Below the pieces are notes generated by a model. That model saw only the letters and a list, made by a program, of their open reading frames with translations. It was not told where the DNA came from and made no database searches. A stretch of DNA of 64,000 nt, taken from CAIXSE01 sp040769125. Lineage in GTDB: Bacteria; Actinomycetota; Thermoleophilia; UBA2241. Below are positions 30,953 through 46,594 of this stretch, in pieces. Numbering within the stretch: position 1 is the stretch's first letter; the number at the start of each line of letters is the position of its first letter. The stretch is from NCBI GenBank assembly GCA_040769125.1, contig JAXGLO010000001.1, positions 868,001 through 932,000 of the forward strand, read 5' to 3'. The translations under genes were made by a program, and so were the position numbers.

Positions 30953-33900
30953 TTGAACGAGCCCAGGGCGCCGCGCGTGCGTACATCCTTCGCCAAGCTC
31001 GACCAGCCGCTCGCTCTCCCCAATCTCATCGACATCCAGAAGCGGTCGTGGGATTGGTTCCTCAGCGACGGCCTCGCCGAGACCATCGCCGACATCAATC
31101 CCATCAAGGACTACTCCGAGAAGCTGCTCGTCCATTTCGGTGAGCATCAGTTCGGGGAGCCCTCCAAGCCCATCGCCGAGTGCCGCAACAAGGACATGAC
31201 CTACTCGGCGCCGCTCACCATGAAGGTCGCCTTCATCAATGAAGAGACCGGAGAGATCCGTGAGCAGTCCGTCTTCATGGGCGACTTCCCGATGATGACG
31301 GATCGCGGCACCTTCATCATCCATGGCACCGAGCGGGTCGTCGTCACACAGCTGGTGCGCTCCCCGGGCGCCTACATCATGGAGCCCAAGCAGGCCGAGC
31401 GCGAAAAGCAGATGTTCGTCGCCAACCTGATGCCGCAGCGCGGCTCCTGGCTGGAGCTCGAGATCGACAAGAAGGGCGTCGTCAACGTCCGTATCGATCG
31501 TAAGCGGAAGTTCCCGGTGAGCGTGCTTCTGCGCGCCCTCGGCTACGGCTCCAACGAGGAGATCCTGGCGCTCTTCGACGATTCCGTCTTCATCAGGAAC
31601 ACCCTCGAGCGCGATACGAACGGCTCGCAGGAGGAGGCGCTGATCGAGCTCTTCCGCAAGCAGCGCCCCGGCGAGCCGCCGACGCTCGACGGCGCGACCG
31701 CGATGCTCAGGGGTCTGTTCTTCGATCCGAAGCGCTATGACCTCTCGCGCGTCGGCCGCCACAAGCTCAACGTGCGGCTCCACAACCACGTGAAGCCCGA
31801 GGATCGTCCCGACGCCGACACCCGGGTGCTCGTGAACGAGGACATCGTCGAGCTCATCCGCCGTCTCATCTCCCTGCCGGTCAGGCTTGGTGTACCGGAC
31901 GACGCCAAGGACTACGCCGCGGAGGCCTCATCTCTGCTCGTCACTCGGCGCGAGGAGATCGAGCACGAGATCGACGAGTACGAGCATTTCGGCAATCGCC
32001 GTCTGCGTACCGTGGGCGAGCTGGTTCAGGACGCCTTCCGCATCGGCCTCGCCCGCATGGAGCGCGTCATCCGCGAGCGCCTCACGACGGAGGATCCCGA
32101 CACCATCGTGCCGGCGACCCTCGTCAACATCCGGCCGGTGGTGGCTGCTCTCAAGGAGTTCTTCGGCTCGTCGCAGCTCTCGCGGTTCATGGACCAGACG
32201 AACTCCCTGTCGGGTCTCACCCACCGGCGTCGTCTCAGCGCGCTGGGTGCGGGCGGGCTGACGCGCGAACGGGCCCCGATCGAGGTTCGCGACGTGCACC
32301 CTACCCATTACGGTCGCATGTGCCCGATCGAGACGCCGGAGGGCCCGAACATCGGCCTCATCGGCTCGCTCGCGTCGATGGCGACGGTCGACGAGTTCGG
32401 CTTCATCCGGACTCCGTTCCGCAGGCTCGTCAACGGCAAGGTGACCGATGAGATCGTCTATCTGGATGCCTCCGAGGAGGAGCAGGAGATCGTCGATGCC
32501 GAAACCGGCGAGATCCGCTACGTGACGATCGCCCAGGCCAATACGCCCTTCGATCCGGAGACCGGCGAGTTCCTCGACGATCTCATCCTCGCGCGTACGC
32601 GCGCCGGGGCCGACATCGTCCAAGTGCCGCCGAGCGATGTCGACTACATGGACGTGAGCCCTGCGCAGCTCGTCTCCGTGGCCACGGCGCTCATCCCGTT
32701 CCTCGAGCACGACGACGCTAACCGCGCGCTCATGGGGTCGAACATGCAGCGGCAGGCCGTCCCCCTCCTTAACCCCGAGGCTCCTTACGTGGGTACTGGC
32801 ATGGAGCACCGTGCCGCCGTCGACACCGGCGACGTTATCGTCGCCGCGCGCGGCGGCAAGGTCGCCTACGTCGACGCCGACCACATCGAGGTCGAGGTCG
32901 GCAAGGGCGAGGTCGACACCTACGACCTGGTCAAGTTCATGCGCTCCAACCAGGGCACCCTGATCCACCAGAAGCCGCTGGTGTTCCCGGGCGACCGGAT
33001 TGAAGCCGGCGACGTGCTCGTCGACGGGTCGTCCACCGACCACGGCGAGCTTGCTCTCGGCCGCAACCTCCTGGTCGCGTTCATGAGCTGGGAGGGCTAC
33101 AACTTCGAGGACGCCATCGTCCTCAGTGAGCGGGTGGTGAAGGACGACCTGCTCTCCTCGATCCACATCGAAGAGTACGAGGTCGACGCCCGGACCACCA
33201 AGCTCGGCGACGAGGAGATCACGCGCGACATCCCCAATCGCTCCGAGGAGTCGCTCAAGGATCTCGACGAGCGCGGCATCGTGCGCATCGGCGCAGAGGT
33301 CAACTCCGGCGATCTGCTCGTCGGCAAGGTCACGCCGAAGGGCGAGACCGAGCTCACTGCGGAGGAGAAGCTCATTCGCGCCATCTTCAAGGAGAAGGCG
33401 CGTGAGGTTCGCGATACCAGCCTCAAGGTCCCTCACGGCGAGGGTGGCAAGGTCATCGACGTCAAGATCTTCAGCCGCGAAAACAACGATGAGCTGCCGC
33501 CGAGCGTCAACGAGCTTGTGCGCGTGTATGTCGCCAAGAAGCGCAAGATCGCCGAGGGCGACAAGCTCGCCGGCCGCCACGGCAACAAGGGCGTCATCTC
33601 CAAGATCGTGCCAGAGGAGGACATGCCCCATCTCGAGGACGGCACACCGGTCGACATCATCCTCAACCCGCTCGGCGTGCCGAGCCGCATGAACATCGGC
33701 CAGGTGCTCGAGACGCATCTCGGCTGGGCGGCACACATGGGCTTCCAGGCGGACGGCACCCGCAGCAGCTCTCCGGCCTACCTCGCCTCACCGGTCTTCG
33801 ACGGCGCTACGCTGGAGGAGATCGATGACCTGCTCATCCGCAGCAATATGGAGAATCCGGACAGCCCCGTTCAGTTCAAGGTGAACAGGAAGGAGCCGGC

Positions 33901-34693
33901 CGGGCGGCGCTGCTCGGGCAAGGTGTGGATGTACGACGGTCGCACCGGTGAGCGCTTCGACAACAAGGTGACTATCGGCTACATGTACATCCTCAAGCTG
34001 CTGCACCTCGTCGACGACAAGATCCACGCCCGCAGCACCGGCCCGTACTCCCTCGTGACCCAGCAGCCGCTGGGCGGCAAGGCCCAGTTTGGCGGACAGC
34101 GCTTCGGCGAGATGGAGGTCTGGGCGCTTGAGGCATACGGGGCAGCGTATGTCCTTCAGGAGATGCTCACGATCAAGTCGGACGACACGGTGGGTCGCGT
34201 CAAGGCATACGAGGCCATCGTCAAGGGCGAGAACATTACGAAGCCCAACATTCCCGAGTCGTTCAAGGTCCTCATGAAGGAGATCCAGAGCCTGGCGCTC
34301 GACATGTCTGTCCAGAGTGAGGAGGGCGTTGTTCTTGAGGTGCGCGAGGAGGAAGACGATCTCCTGCGCGCCGCCGAGGAGCTCGGCATCGACCTCAGCG
34401 CCGGCCTGCGACGCAGGCATGCGGACATGGGCGAACTCAATCAGGAAGGAGTCGTCAGCTCGGCTCTGCAGGATGTGCTCAGCGCCGGACGCGACAAGCG
34501 CGACGACGCCGACGCGGATGCTGCCGACGACGATCCCGTGGTCGCTGGGCAGCCGCATTCCACGATGGCCGCCGAGGATCACGAGCCGGATCTGCCGGAA
34601 GGAGACGACTTCTCTGAAGGCCACGTCCTTGAAGACATCATCAATCTCGGCGCTACGGACGGCGAGTCCAGCGACGAGTCCGACGGAGACTGA
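30953..34693 (+). CDS. rpoB: RNA polymerase beta subunit
   Basis: 1246 residues from TTG 30953 (GGAGA 7 bases upstream). The rifampicin region, about residues 402-436, reads FFGSSQLSRFMDQTNSLSGLTHRRRLSALGAGG and keeps the drug-contacting D, H and S positions, so target-level sensitivity is expected. GSNMQRQAVPLL and KLAGRHGNKGVISKIVPEEDMP are intact. The last 60 residues form a strongly acidic tail. Confidence 0.98.
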   Translation: MNEPRAPRVRTSFAKLDQPLALPNLIDIQKRSWDWFLSDGLAETIADINPIKDYSEKLLVHFGEHQFGEPSKPIAECRNKDMTYSAPLTMKVAFINEETGEIREQSVFMGDFPMMTDRGTFIIHGTERVVVTQLVRSPGAYIMEPKQAEREKQMFVANLMPQRGSWLELEIDKKGVVNVRIDRKRKFPVSVLLRALGYGSNEEILALFDDSVFIRNTLERDTNGSQEEALIELFRKQRPGEPPTLDGATAMLRGLFFDPKRYDLSRVGRHKLNVRLHNHVKPEDRPDADTRVLVNEDIVELIRRLISLPVRLGVPDDAKDYAAEASSLLVTRREEIEHEIDEYEHFGNRRLRTVGELVQDAFRIGLARMERVIRERLTTEDPDTIVPATLVNIRPVVAALKEFFGSSQLSRFMDQTNSLSGLTHRRRLSALGAGGLTRERAPIEVRDVHPTHYGRMCPIETPEGPNIGLIGSLASMATVDEFGFIRTPFRRLVNGKVTDEIVYLDASEEEQEIVDAETGEIRYVTIAQANTPFDPETGEFLDDLILARTRAGADIVQVPPSDVDYMDVSPAQLVSVATALIPFLEHDDANRALMGSNMQRQAVPLLNPEAPYVGTGMEHRAAVDTGDVIVAARGGKVAYVDADHIEVEVGKGEVDTYDLVKFMRSNQGTLIHQKPLVFPGDRIEAGDVLVDGSSTDHGELALGRNLLVAFMSWEGYNFEDAIVLSERVVKDDLLSSIHIEEYEVDARTTKLGDEEITRDIPNRSEESLKDLDERGIVRIGAEVNSGDLLVGKVTPKGETELTAEEKLIRAIFKEKAREVRDTSLKVPHGEGGKVIDVKIFSRENNDELPPSVNELVRVYVAKKRKIAEGDKLAGRHGNKGVISKIVPEEDMPHLEDGTPVDIILNPLGVPSRMNIGQVLETHLGWAAHMGFQADGTRSSSPAYLASPVFDGATLEEIDDLLIRSNMENPDSPVQFKVNRKEPAGRRCSGKVWMYDGRTGERFDNKVTIGYMYILKLLHLVDDKIHARSTGPYSLVTQQPLGGKAQFGGQRFGEMEVWALEAYGAAYVLQEMLTIKSDDTVGRVKAYEAIVKGENITKPNIPESFKVLMKEIQSLALDMSVQSEEGVVLEVREEEDDLLRAAEELGIDLSAGLRRRHADMGELNQEGVVSSALQDVLSAGRDKRDDADADAADDDPVVAGQPHSTMAAEDHEPDLPEGDDFSEGHVLEDIINLGATDGESSDESDGD

Positions 34694-34717
34694 CCCCGTG
34701 AGGCAGAGGGAGCGACG

Positions 34718-38977
<4,260 letters not shown>

Positions 38978-39031
38978 CCCAGAGAGGCGCCCTGTAAGAT
39001 GTGGGCTGCGGCCGTCACCAGACCGCTCGTC

Positions 39032-39060
39032 TTGCGGCTGCCGCCCAGTTTCACTAAACT
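39032..39060 (+). promoter_or_regulatory. promoter of rpsL-rpsG(-fusA)
   Basis: TTGCGG at 39032-39037, 17 bases, TAAACT at 39055-39060, about 33 bases before the rpsL start. Confidence 0.65.
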
Positions 39061-39099
39061 ACACGACCGCTGCCTGAAGCAGTCGATCAGAGAGGTCAC

Positions 39100-39477
39100 A
39101 TGACAACCATTAGTCAGCTCGTCCGCCAAGGGCGGCAGAGCAAGATCCAGCGGTCGAAGACGCTGGCGCTCAAGGGCTCGCCGCAGAAGCGCGGCGTGTG
39201 CACTCGCGTCTACACCGTTACGCCCAAGAAGCCGAACTCCGCCCTGCGCAAGGTTGCGCGCGTCAGGCTGGTCAATGGCATGGAAGTCACGACGTACATC
39301 CCGGGCATCGGCCACAACCTGCAGGAGCACTCGGTGGTGCTCGTGCGCGGCGGCCGCGTCAAGGATCTCCCGGGTGTGCGCTACAAGGTCATCCGCGGTT
39401 CTCTTGACGCCTCCGGTGTCGCGGATCGCAAAAAGGCCCGTTCGCGGTATGGCTCCAAGGGCAAAGGAACGAGGTGA
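39100..39477 (+). CDS. rpsL: 30S ribosomal protein S12
   Basis: 125 residues. TISQLVRQGRQSKIQRSKTLALKGSPQKRGVCTRVYTVTPKKPNSALRKVARVRL contains the PNSA loop; the streptomycin-associated lysine of TPKKPNS and the KDLPGVRYKVIRG segment are wild type. It follows its own promoter and ends 3 bp before rpsG. Confidence 0.98.
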   Translation: MTTISQLVRQGRQSKIQRSKTLALKGSPQKRGVCTRVYTVTPKKPNSALRKVARVRLVNGMEVTTYIPGIGHNLQEHSVVLVRGGRVKDLPGVRYKVIRGSLDASGVADRKKARSRYGSKGKGTR

Positions 39478-39480
39478 ATC

Positions 39481-39951
39481 ATGCCGCGTAGGGGAGTCAT
39501 CGCACGTCGTGAGGTCATGCCGGACCCCGTCTACAACAGCAAGCTGGTCACGCAGGTGATCAACAAGGTGCTGCTGGACGGCAAGAAGTCCAAGGCCGAG
39601 CAGATCGTGTATGGCGCGCTCGAGATCACGCGCGAGAAGACCGGTCGTGATCCGGTCGAGGTCATGCAGGACGCAGTGCAGGCGCTCACACCGCATATCG
39701 AAGTGCGCAGCCGCAGGGTCGGCGGTGCTACGTACCAGGTCCCGGTCGAGGTGCCCGGGCGCCGCGCCCGCACGCTGGCCATCCGCTGGCTCGTGAGCTA
39801 CTCGCGCAATCGGCGCGAGAGGGTCATGACCGAGCGGCTGGCGGCCGAGATGCTCGATGCTCTCGCCGGTCAGGGCGGCGCGTTTAAGAAGAAGGACGAT
39901 ATCTTCCGTATGGCGCAGGCCAACAAGGCGTTTGCGCACTACCGCTGGTAA
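39481..39951 (+). CDS. rpsG: 30S ribosomal protein S7
   Basis: 156 residues, the standard length: MPRRGVIARREVMPDPVYNSKLVTQVINKVLLDGKK, then VEVRSRRVGGATYQVPVEV and a C-terminal AHYRW. It is an assembly initiator of the small-subunit head and the usual autoregulator of the str operon. A hairpin separates it from fusA. Confidence 0.98.
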   Translation: MPRRGVIARREVMPDPVYNSKLVTQVINKVLLDGKKSKAEQIVYGALEITREKTGRDPVEVMQDAVQALTPHIEVRSRRVGGATYQVPVEVPGRRARTLAIRWLVSYSRNRRERVMTERLAAEMLDALAGQGGAFKKKDDIFRMAQANKAFAHYRW

Positions 39952-39961
39952 TCCGCCGGAG

Positions 39962-39991
39962 GCCCCTCACTGACCTTCGTCGGTGAGGGGC
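39962..39991 (+). promoter_or_regulatory. hairpin between rpsG and fusA
   Basis: Bases 39962-39974 and 39979-39991 form a 13-bp stem (one G-U pair) with loop CTTC, followed only by TTTCGC. The U tract is short, so partial termination, attenuation or an S7-binding control element are all possible. Confidence 0.55.
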
Positions 39992-40030
39992 TTTCGCATG
40001 GAAGGAACACGTTGGAACGAGTCAGAGATC

Positions 40031-42106
40031 ATGCGTAAGTACTCGCTCTTGAACACGCGCAACATCGGCATCATGGCGCACATCGATGCCGGCAAAACCA
40101 CCACCACCGAGCGCATTCTGTACTACACCGGGAAGACGCACAAAATCGGTGAGGTGCACCAGGGTGCTGCCGTCATGGACTGGATGGCGCAGGAGCAGGA
40201 GCGCGGCATTACCATCACCTCGGCGGCGACCACGGTCGACTGGCGCGGGACGCAGATCAACATCATTGACACGCCCGGGCACGTGGACTTCACCATGGAG
40301 GTTGAGCGCAGCCTGCGCGTCCTCGACGGCGCCATCGCGCTGTTCTGTTCGGTCAGCGGGGTAGAGCCTCAGTCGGAGGCTGTGTGGCGCCAGGCCGACA
40401 AGTACCGGATCCCGCGCATCGGGTTCATTAACAAGATGGACCGTATCGGCGCCGATTTCTTCCGCGGCCTCGAGATGATGGAGACCCGGCTGGGCGCCAA
40501 TCCCGTCGCCCTGCAGGTGCCGATCGGCTGTGAAGCTGAGTTCCGGGGGATTATCGATCTCGTCGAGATGCGGGCCATCGTCTATGCCAATGAGCTGGGC
40601 ACCGACTTCGACACGGTCGCCATTCCCGACGAGCTGCAACCGCTCGCCGACGAGTACCGCCAGAAGCTCATCGAGGCGATCGTCGATTACGACGATCACA
40701 TTCTGGAGACGTACCTGGAGGGCGGCGAGATCTCCGTCAGGCACCTTCGCGAGGTTATCCGCAAGGCCACGCTCGACATCAGCATCACGCCTGTCCTCTG
40801 TGGCTCCGCCTTCAAGAACAAGGGCGTGCAGCCGCTGATGGACGCCATCGTCAACTACTTGCCGGCGCCCGTCGACGTGCCCCCCGTCGCGGGTGTCAAG
40901 TTCGACGGGACGGAGGTCGAGCGCCAGACGTCAGACGGCGAGCCGTTCGCGGCGCTTGCCTTCAAGGTGGCGGTCGACCCGTACGTCGGCAAGCTCACGT
41001 ACTTCCGGGTCTACTCGGGGACACTCAAGGCCGGCTCCTATGTGCTCAATGCAACAAAGGACAAGCGCGAGCGCATCAGCCGCATCCTGCAGATGCACGC
41101 CAACCACCGGGAGGACCGCGAAGAGATCTATGCGGGTGAGCTCGCTGCGGCCGTGGGCCTCAAGGTCACCGGCACCGGAGACACTCTCTGCGACCAGGCC
41201 AACCCGATCGTGCTCGAGTCCATGGAGTTCCCGGAGCCCGTGATCGCCGTGGCCATCGAGCCCAAGACGAAGGCCGACGAGGAGAAGCTCGGCAGCTCGC
41301 TCCAGCGCCTCGCCGAAGAGGATCCCACGTTCCGTGTCCACACCGACGAGGAGACCGGGCAGACGATCATCGAGGGCATGGGTGAGCTTCACCTGGAGAT
41401 CATCGTCGATCGTCTCGTTCGGGAGTTCGGCGTCGACGCCAATGTGGGCAAGCCGCAGGTCGCCTATCGCGAGACCATCAAGGGCAAGGTCGAAAAGGCG
41501 GAGGGCAGGTTCGTGCGCCAGACCGGCGGTCGTGGCCAGTATGGCCACGTCGTCATCGAGATGGAGCCCAATGAGCCTGGCGGCGGCTACGTGTTCGAGA
41601 ACCGCATCCAGGGCGGTGTCATCCCCCGCGAGTACATCCCGGCTGTTGACGAGGGCATCCGGGAGGCCATGAGCACCGGCGTCCTCGCCGGCTATCCGGT
41701 GGTCGACATCAAGGTTGCGCTGGTCTTCGGCAGCTACCACGAGGTCGACTCCTCGGACATGGCATTTAAGATCGCCGGCTCCCTGGCGTTCAAGAACGCG
41801 GCCCAGAAGGCCAAGCCAGTTCTTCTCGAGCCGATGTTCGCCGTCGAGGTCGTGACGCCGCCGGAGTTCATGGGCGACGTCATAGGCGATCTCAGCTCGC
41901 GGCGCGGTCACATCGGCGGCATGGAGCCGCGCGGCAACGCACAGGTCATCACCGCCACGGTACCGCTGTCAACGATGTTCGGGTACGCCACCGACATGCG
42001 TTCGGCCACTCAAGGTCGGGCCACCTACACGATGCAGTTCAAACACTATGCCGAGGTCCCCGCTTCGATCGCCAGCGAGATCGTCGCAAAGGTGCGTGGC
42101 GCTTGA
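40031..42106 (+). CDS. fusA: elongation factor G
   Basis: 691 residues from ATG 40031, where family similarity begins (RKYSLLNTRNIGIMAHIDAGKTTTTERILYYTGKTHKIGEV). The other G motifs are RGITITSA, DTPGHVDF and NKMD; the later domains include YRETIKGKVEKAEGRFVRQTGGRGQYGHVVIEMEP. ATG 39998 would add 11 residues and has GAGGGG from the hairpin upstream; the true start is uncertain between these two. Confidence 0.96.
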   Translation: MRKYSLLNTRNIGIMAHIDAGKTTTTERILYYTGKTHKIGEVHQGAAVMDWMAQEQERGITITSAATTVDWRGTQINIIDTPGHVDFTMEVERSLRVLDGAIALFCSVSGVEPQSEAVWRQADKYRIPRIGFINKMDRIGADFFRGLEMMETRLGANPVALQVPIGCEAEFRGIIDLVEMRAIVYANELGTDFDTVAIPDELQPLADEYRQKLIEAIVDYDDHILETYLEGGEISVRHLREVIRKATLDISITPVLCGSAFKNKGVQPLMDAIVNYLPAPVDVPPVAGVKFDGTEVERQTSDGEPFAALAFKVAVDPYVGKLTYFRVYSGTLKAGSYVLNATKDKRERISRILQMHANHREDREEIYAGELAAAVGLKVTGTGDTLCDQANPIVLESMEFPEPVIAVAIEPKTKADEEKLGSSLQRLAEEDPTFRVHTDEETGQTIIEGMGELHLEIIVDRLVREFGVDANVGKPQVAYRETIKGKVEKAEGRFVRQTGGRGQYGHVVIEMEPNEPGGGYVFENRIQGGVIPREYIPAVDEGIREAMSTGVLAGYPVVDIKVALVFGSYHEVDSSDMAFKIAGSLAFKNAAQKAKPVLLEPMFAVEVVTPPEFMGDVIGDLSSRRGHIGGMEPRGNAQVITATVPLSTMFGYATDMRSATQGRATYTMQFKHYAEVPASIASEIVAKVRGA

Positions 42107-42126
42107 GCAGAAGAGACGGACTTCAT

Positions 42127-42156
42127 TTGCTCAACCCGGTCGGCCTCATGTATACT
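42127..42156 (+). promoter_or_regulatory. promoter of tuf
   Basis: TTGCTC at 42127-42132, 18 bases, TATACT at 42151-42156, about 80 bases before tuf. Confidence 0.62.
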
Positions 42157-42237
42157 GCCGACCTTTGGTGCGGCTGAAAGCCGGACCTATCTTCGTGAGA
42201 CCTCTACCTCCGGGTGTCGGGAAAAGGAGCAGCAGAC

Positions 42238-43443
<1,206 letters not shown>

Positions 43444-43460
43444 TATCGACGAGATAGAGT

Positions 43461-43507
43461 TGGCCGGGCGCGCGAAAGCGTGCTCGTGTGACTGACACGC
43501 CCGGCCA
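43461..43507 (+). promoter_or_regulatory. inverted repeat in the S10 operon leader
   Basis: TGGCCGGGCG (43461-43470) pairs exactly with CGCCCGGCCA (43498-43507); a smaller CGC-GAAA-GCG hairpin lies inside (43471-43480). No U tract follows. It sits between tuf and rpsJ and may be a ribosomal-protein-binding leader or a processing site. Confidence 0.5.
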
Positions 43508-43532
43508 CGTGAACAGGACAGAGAAGGCTAGA

Positions 43533-43841
43533 GTGGCTCAGCAGAAGATACGCATCAGGTTGAAGTCTTACGATCACCAGTTGATCGAGCAGAGCGCCAC
43601 GTCCATCGTGGAGACCGCGCAGCGCAGCGGCGCGAACATCTCTGGCCCCGTGCCGCTCCCCACCGAGAAGAACGTGTACTGCGTGATCAAGAGCCCGTTC
43701 AAGGACAAGGATTCGCGCGAGCATTTCGAGATCCGCACGCACAAGCGGCTCATCGACATCCATCAGCCGACCCCCAAGACGGTCGATCAGCTGATGCGGC
43801 TCGATCTGCCCGCCGGTGTCCACATCGAGATCAAGCTGTAG
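43533..43841 (+). CDS. rpsJ: 30S ribosomal protein S10
   Basis: 102 residues from GTG 43533 (GAGAAGG upstream): QQKIRIRLKSYDHQLIEQSATSIVETAQRSGANISGPVPLPTEKN, then SREHFEIRTHKRLIDI. It is also the NusE antitermination partner of NusB. First gene of the S10 operon. Confidence 0.97.
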   Translation: MAQQKIRIRLKSYDHQLIEQSATSIVETAQRSGANISGPVPLPTEKNVYCVIKSPFKDKDSREHFEIRTHKRLIDIHQPTPKTVDQLMRLDLPAGVHIEIKL

Positions 43842-43849
43842 AGAGCGCT

Positions 43850-44464
43850 ATGACTGGAATCATCGGCAAGAAGGTGGGCATGACCCAGCTGTTCGACGAA
43901 GACGGTAACGTGATCGCCGTCACCGTCGTGCACGCCGGACCGTGCCCGGTAACTCAGGTTCGCACCATCGACGTCGACGGCTATGAGGCCGTGCAGCTCG
44001 GCTTCGAGGAGTGCAAGGACAAGCACATCAGCAAGCCGGAGCTCGGTCACCTCAAGAAGGCCGGCATGAAGCGCGGGTTGCGTCATCTGGTGGAGTTCGG
44101 CGGATTGGGCGACTTCAAGGTCGGCGACACAGTCACCGTGGAGGCCTTCGAAGATGGCCAGTCTGTCTCGGTCGCCGGCATCAGTAAGGGCAAAGGCTTC
44201 CAGGGCACCGTGCGCCGTCACCATTTCGGTCGCGGTCTGGAAACTCACGGCTCGCACAACGTGCGTGCGCCCGGCTCGATCGGGCAGTGTGCCTGGCCGG
44301 CTAAGGTGTTCAAGGGCGTGCGCATGGCCGGCCATCTGGGCGCCGAGCGTGTCACCCAGCGGGGCCTCAAGATCGTGCGCCGCGACATCGAGAACAACCT
44401 CCTGCTCATCAAGGGGTCGGTGCCGGGCGCCAAGAACTCCGTCGTCGTCATCAAGGGTAGGTAA
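43850..44464 (+). CDS. rplC: 50S ribosomal protein L3
   Basis: 204 residues. MTGIIGKKVGMTQLFDEDGNVIAVTVV is the family start; GISKGKGFQGTVRRHHFGRGLETHGSHNVRAPGSIGQ is the loop that reaches the peptidyl-transferase centre. It lies 8 bp after rpsJ. Confidence 0.97.
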   Translation: MTGIIGKKVGMTQLFDEDGNVIAVTVVHAGPCPVTQVRTIDVDGYEAVQLGFEECKDKHISKPELGHLKKAGMKRGLRHLVEFGGLGDFKVGDTVTVEAFEDGQSVSVAGISKGKGFQGTVRRHHFGRGLETHGSHNVRAPGSIGQCAWPAKVFKGVRMAGHLGAERVTQRGLKIVRRDIENNLLLIKGSVPGAKNSVVVIKGR

Positions 44465-44466
44465 CT

Positions 44467-45165
44467 GTGAGCGTCGACGAGATTAACAAGACTCCAACGA
44501 TCGCGGGCGACGCCGTCGCCGGCTCCGCCGACGTGGCGGGGCGCGGTGAGGCCGGTGTGGCCAACGTCGTCGACAGGAGCGGCAAGCGGGTCGAGACCCG
44601 CGCGCTGCGGGACACCGTCTTTGGCGTTCCGGCTGATGTGGGCACACTGCACCTGGCGGTGCGTGCCGAGCAGGCCGCCCGGCGGCGCGGCACGGCGTCG
44701 ACGAAGACCCGTGGCGAGGTCGCCGGCTCCACCGCCAAGCTTTTCCGTCAGAAGGGTACAGGCCGGGCGCGCGCCGGCAGCATCAAGTCGCCGCTGCGCT
44801 CGGGCGGAGGCACGGTCTTCGGCCCCAAGCCGCGCAGCTACGACATCAAAGTTAACCGTAAGGTCGCGCGCAAGGCGTTGGCCATGGCGCTCAGCAACCG
44901 CGCCGAGAACGGCCATGTCTTCGTTGCCTCGGGTCTCGACCTCGACAAGCCGAGCACTGCGGTCATGAACGAGCTTCTCGTGAACCTTGACCTCGAAGCA
45001 CCGGTGCTGGTCGTGACCCACGACGAGCCGATCGTGGGCAAGTCGGTGAGAAACCTCGCTTACGCTGAGGTGGCGGAGGTCGGCGCGCTGTCTACCGAGC
45101 AGGTGCTGCGTGCGCGTTCGCTCGTGCTCACGGAGAAGGCGTTCGTCGCCCTGAATGAGGCGTAG
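44467..45165 (+). CDS. rplD: 50S ribosomal protein L4 with N-terminal extension
   Basis: 232 residues from GTG 44467. The family core begins near residue 33 (VVDRSGKRVETRALRDTVFGV), so about 32 residues are extra. The exit-tunnel loop STAKLFRQKGTGRARAGSIKSPLRSGGGTVFGPKPRSY is typical, including the macrolide-sensitive KGTGRAR segment. L4 autoregulates the S10 operon in E. coli; whether it does here is unknown. Confidence 0.96.
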   Translation: MSVDEINKTPTIAGDAVAGSADVAGRGEAGVANVVDRSGKRVETRALRDTVFGVPADVGTLHLAVRAEQAARRRGTASTKTRGEVAGSTAKLFRQKGTGRARAGSIKSPLRSGGGTVFGPKPRSYDIKVNRKVARKALAMALSNRAENGHVFVASGLDLDKPSTAVMNELLVNLDLEAPVLVVTHDEPIVGKSVRNLAYAEVAEVGALSTEQVLRARSLVLTEKAFVALNEA

Positions 45166-45167
45166 AC

Positions 45168-45454
45168 ATGGTAGAAGCAGAGAAGATCATCATCAGCCCG
45201 ATCATTTCGGAGAAGAGCTACGCTCAGATCGATCAGGATCGATACACGTTCCGCGTGCATCCGGATGCGCACAAGACCATGATCGCGCAGGCCGTAGCGC
45301 AGCTCTTTAATGTGACGGTGGTCGACGTCGCCACCGCGAACGTGCCTCCCAAGCCCAAGCGGCGCGGGATCACTCGTGGCCGTACGGCCGCCTGGAAGAA
45401 GGCCGTGGTGCAGCTCGCGCCCGGCGACAAGATCGAATTCTTCGAGGGCAGGTA

Positions 45455-45455
<1 letters not shown>
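45168..45455 (+). CDS. rplW: 50S ribosomal protein L23
   Basis: 95 residues: EKIIISPIISEKSYAQIDQDRYTFRVHPDAHKTMIAQAVAQLFNV, then KPKRRGITRGRTAAWKKAVVQL. It sits at the tunnel exit and docks trigger factor and SRP. The stop overlaps the rplB start (TAATG). Confidence 0.96.
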
Positions 45456-46294
<839 letters not shown>

Positions 46295-46309
46295 GGCAGG
46301 AGGCACGGG

Positions 46310-46588
46310 TTGAGCCGTTCAGCAAAGAAAGGACCGTTCGTCGAAGAGCGCCTCTTGAAGCGCATCGAAGACATGAACGCCGCCGGGCAGAAGAAGATGA
46401 TCAAGACGTGGTCTCGTGCTTCGACGATCTTTCCCGAGATGGTGGGGCACACGATCGCGGTGCACGACGGGCGTAAGCACGTGCCCGTGTTCGTCAGCGA
46501 ATCGATGGTCGGCCACAAGCTGGGTGAGTTCGCGCTCACCCGCACTTTCCGTGGTCATATCAAATCCGACCGCTCGGCCAGAAGGTAG
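46310..46588 (+). CDS. rpsS: 30S ribosomal protein S19
   Basis: 92 residues from TTG 46310: SRSAKKGPFVEERLLKRIEDMN, then RASTIFPEMVGHTIAVHDGRKHVPVFVSESMVGHKLGEFALTRTFRGH. AGGAGG lies about 7 bases upstream of the start. Confidence 0.97.
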   Translation: MSRSAKKGPFVEERLLKRIEDMNAAGQKKMIKTWSRASTIFPEMVGHTIAVHDGRKHVPVFVSESMVGHKLGEFALTRTFRGHIKSDRSARR

Positions 46589-46594
46589 CGAGTC

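Noticed and set aside
39983..40030. fusA start at GTG 39983 or ATG 39998
   Set aside because: These would add non-homologous residues encoded partly by the hairpin; kept only as an alternative, with 40031 favoured by family alignment.
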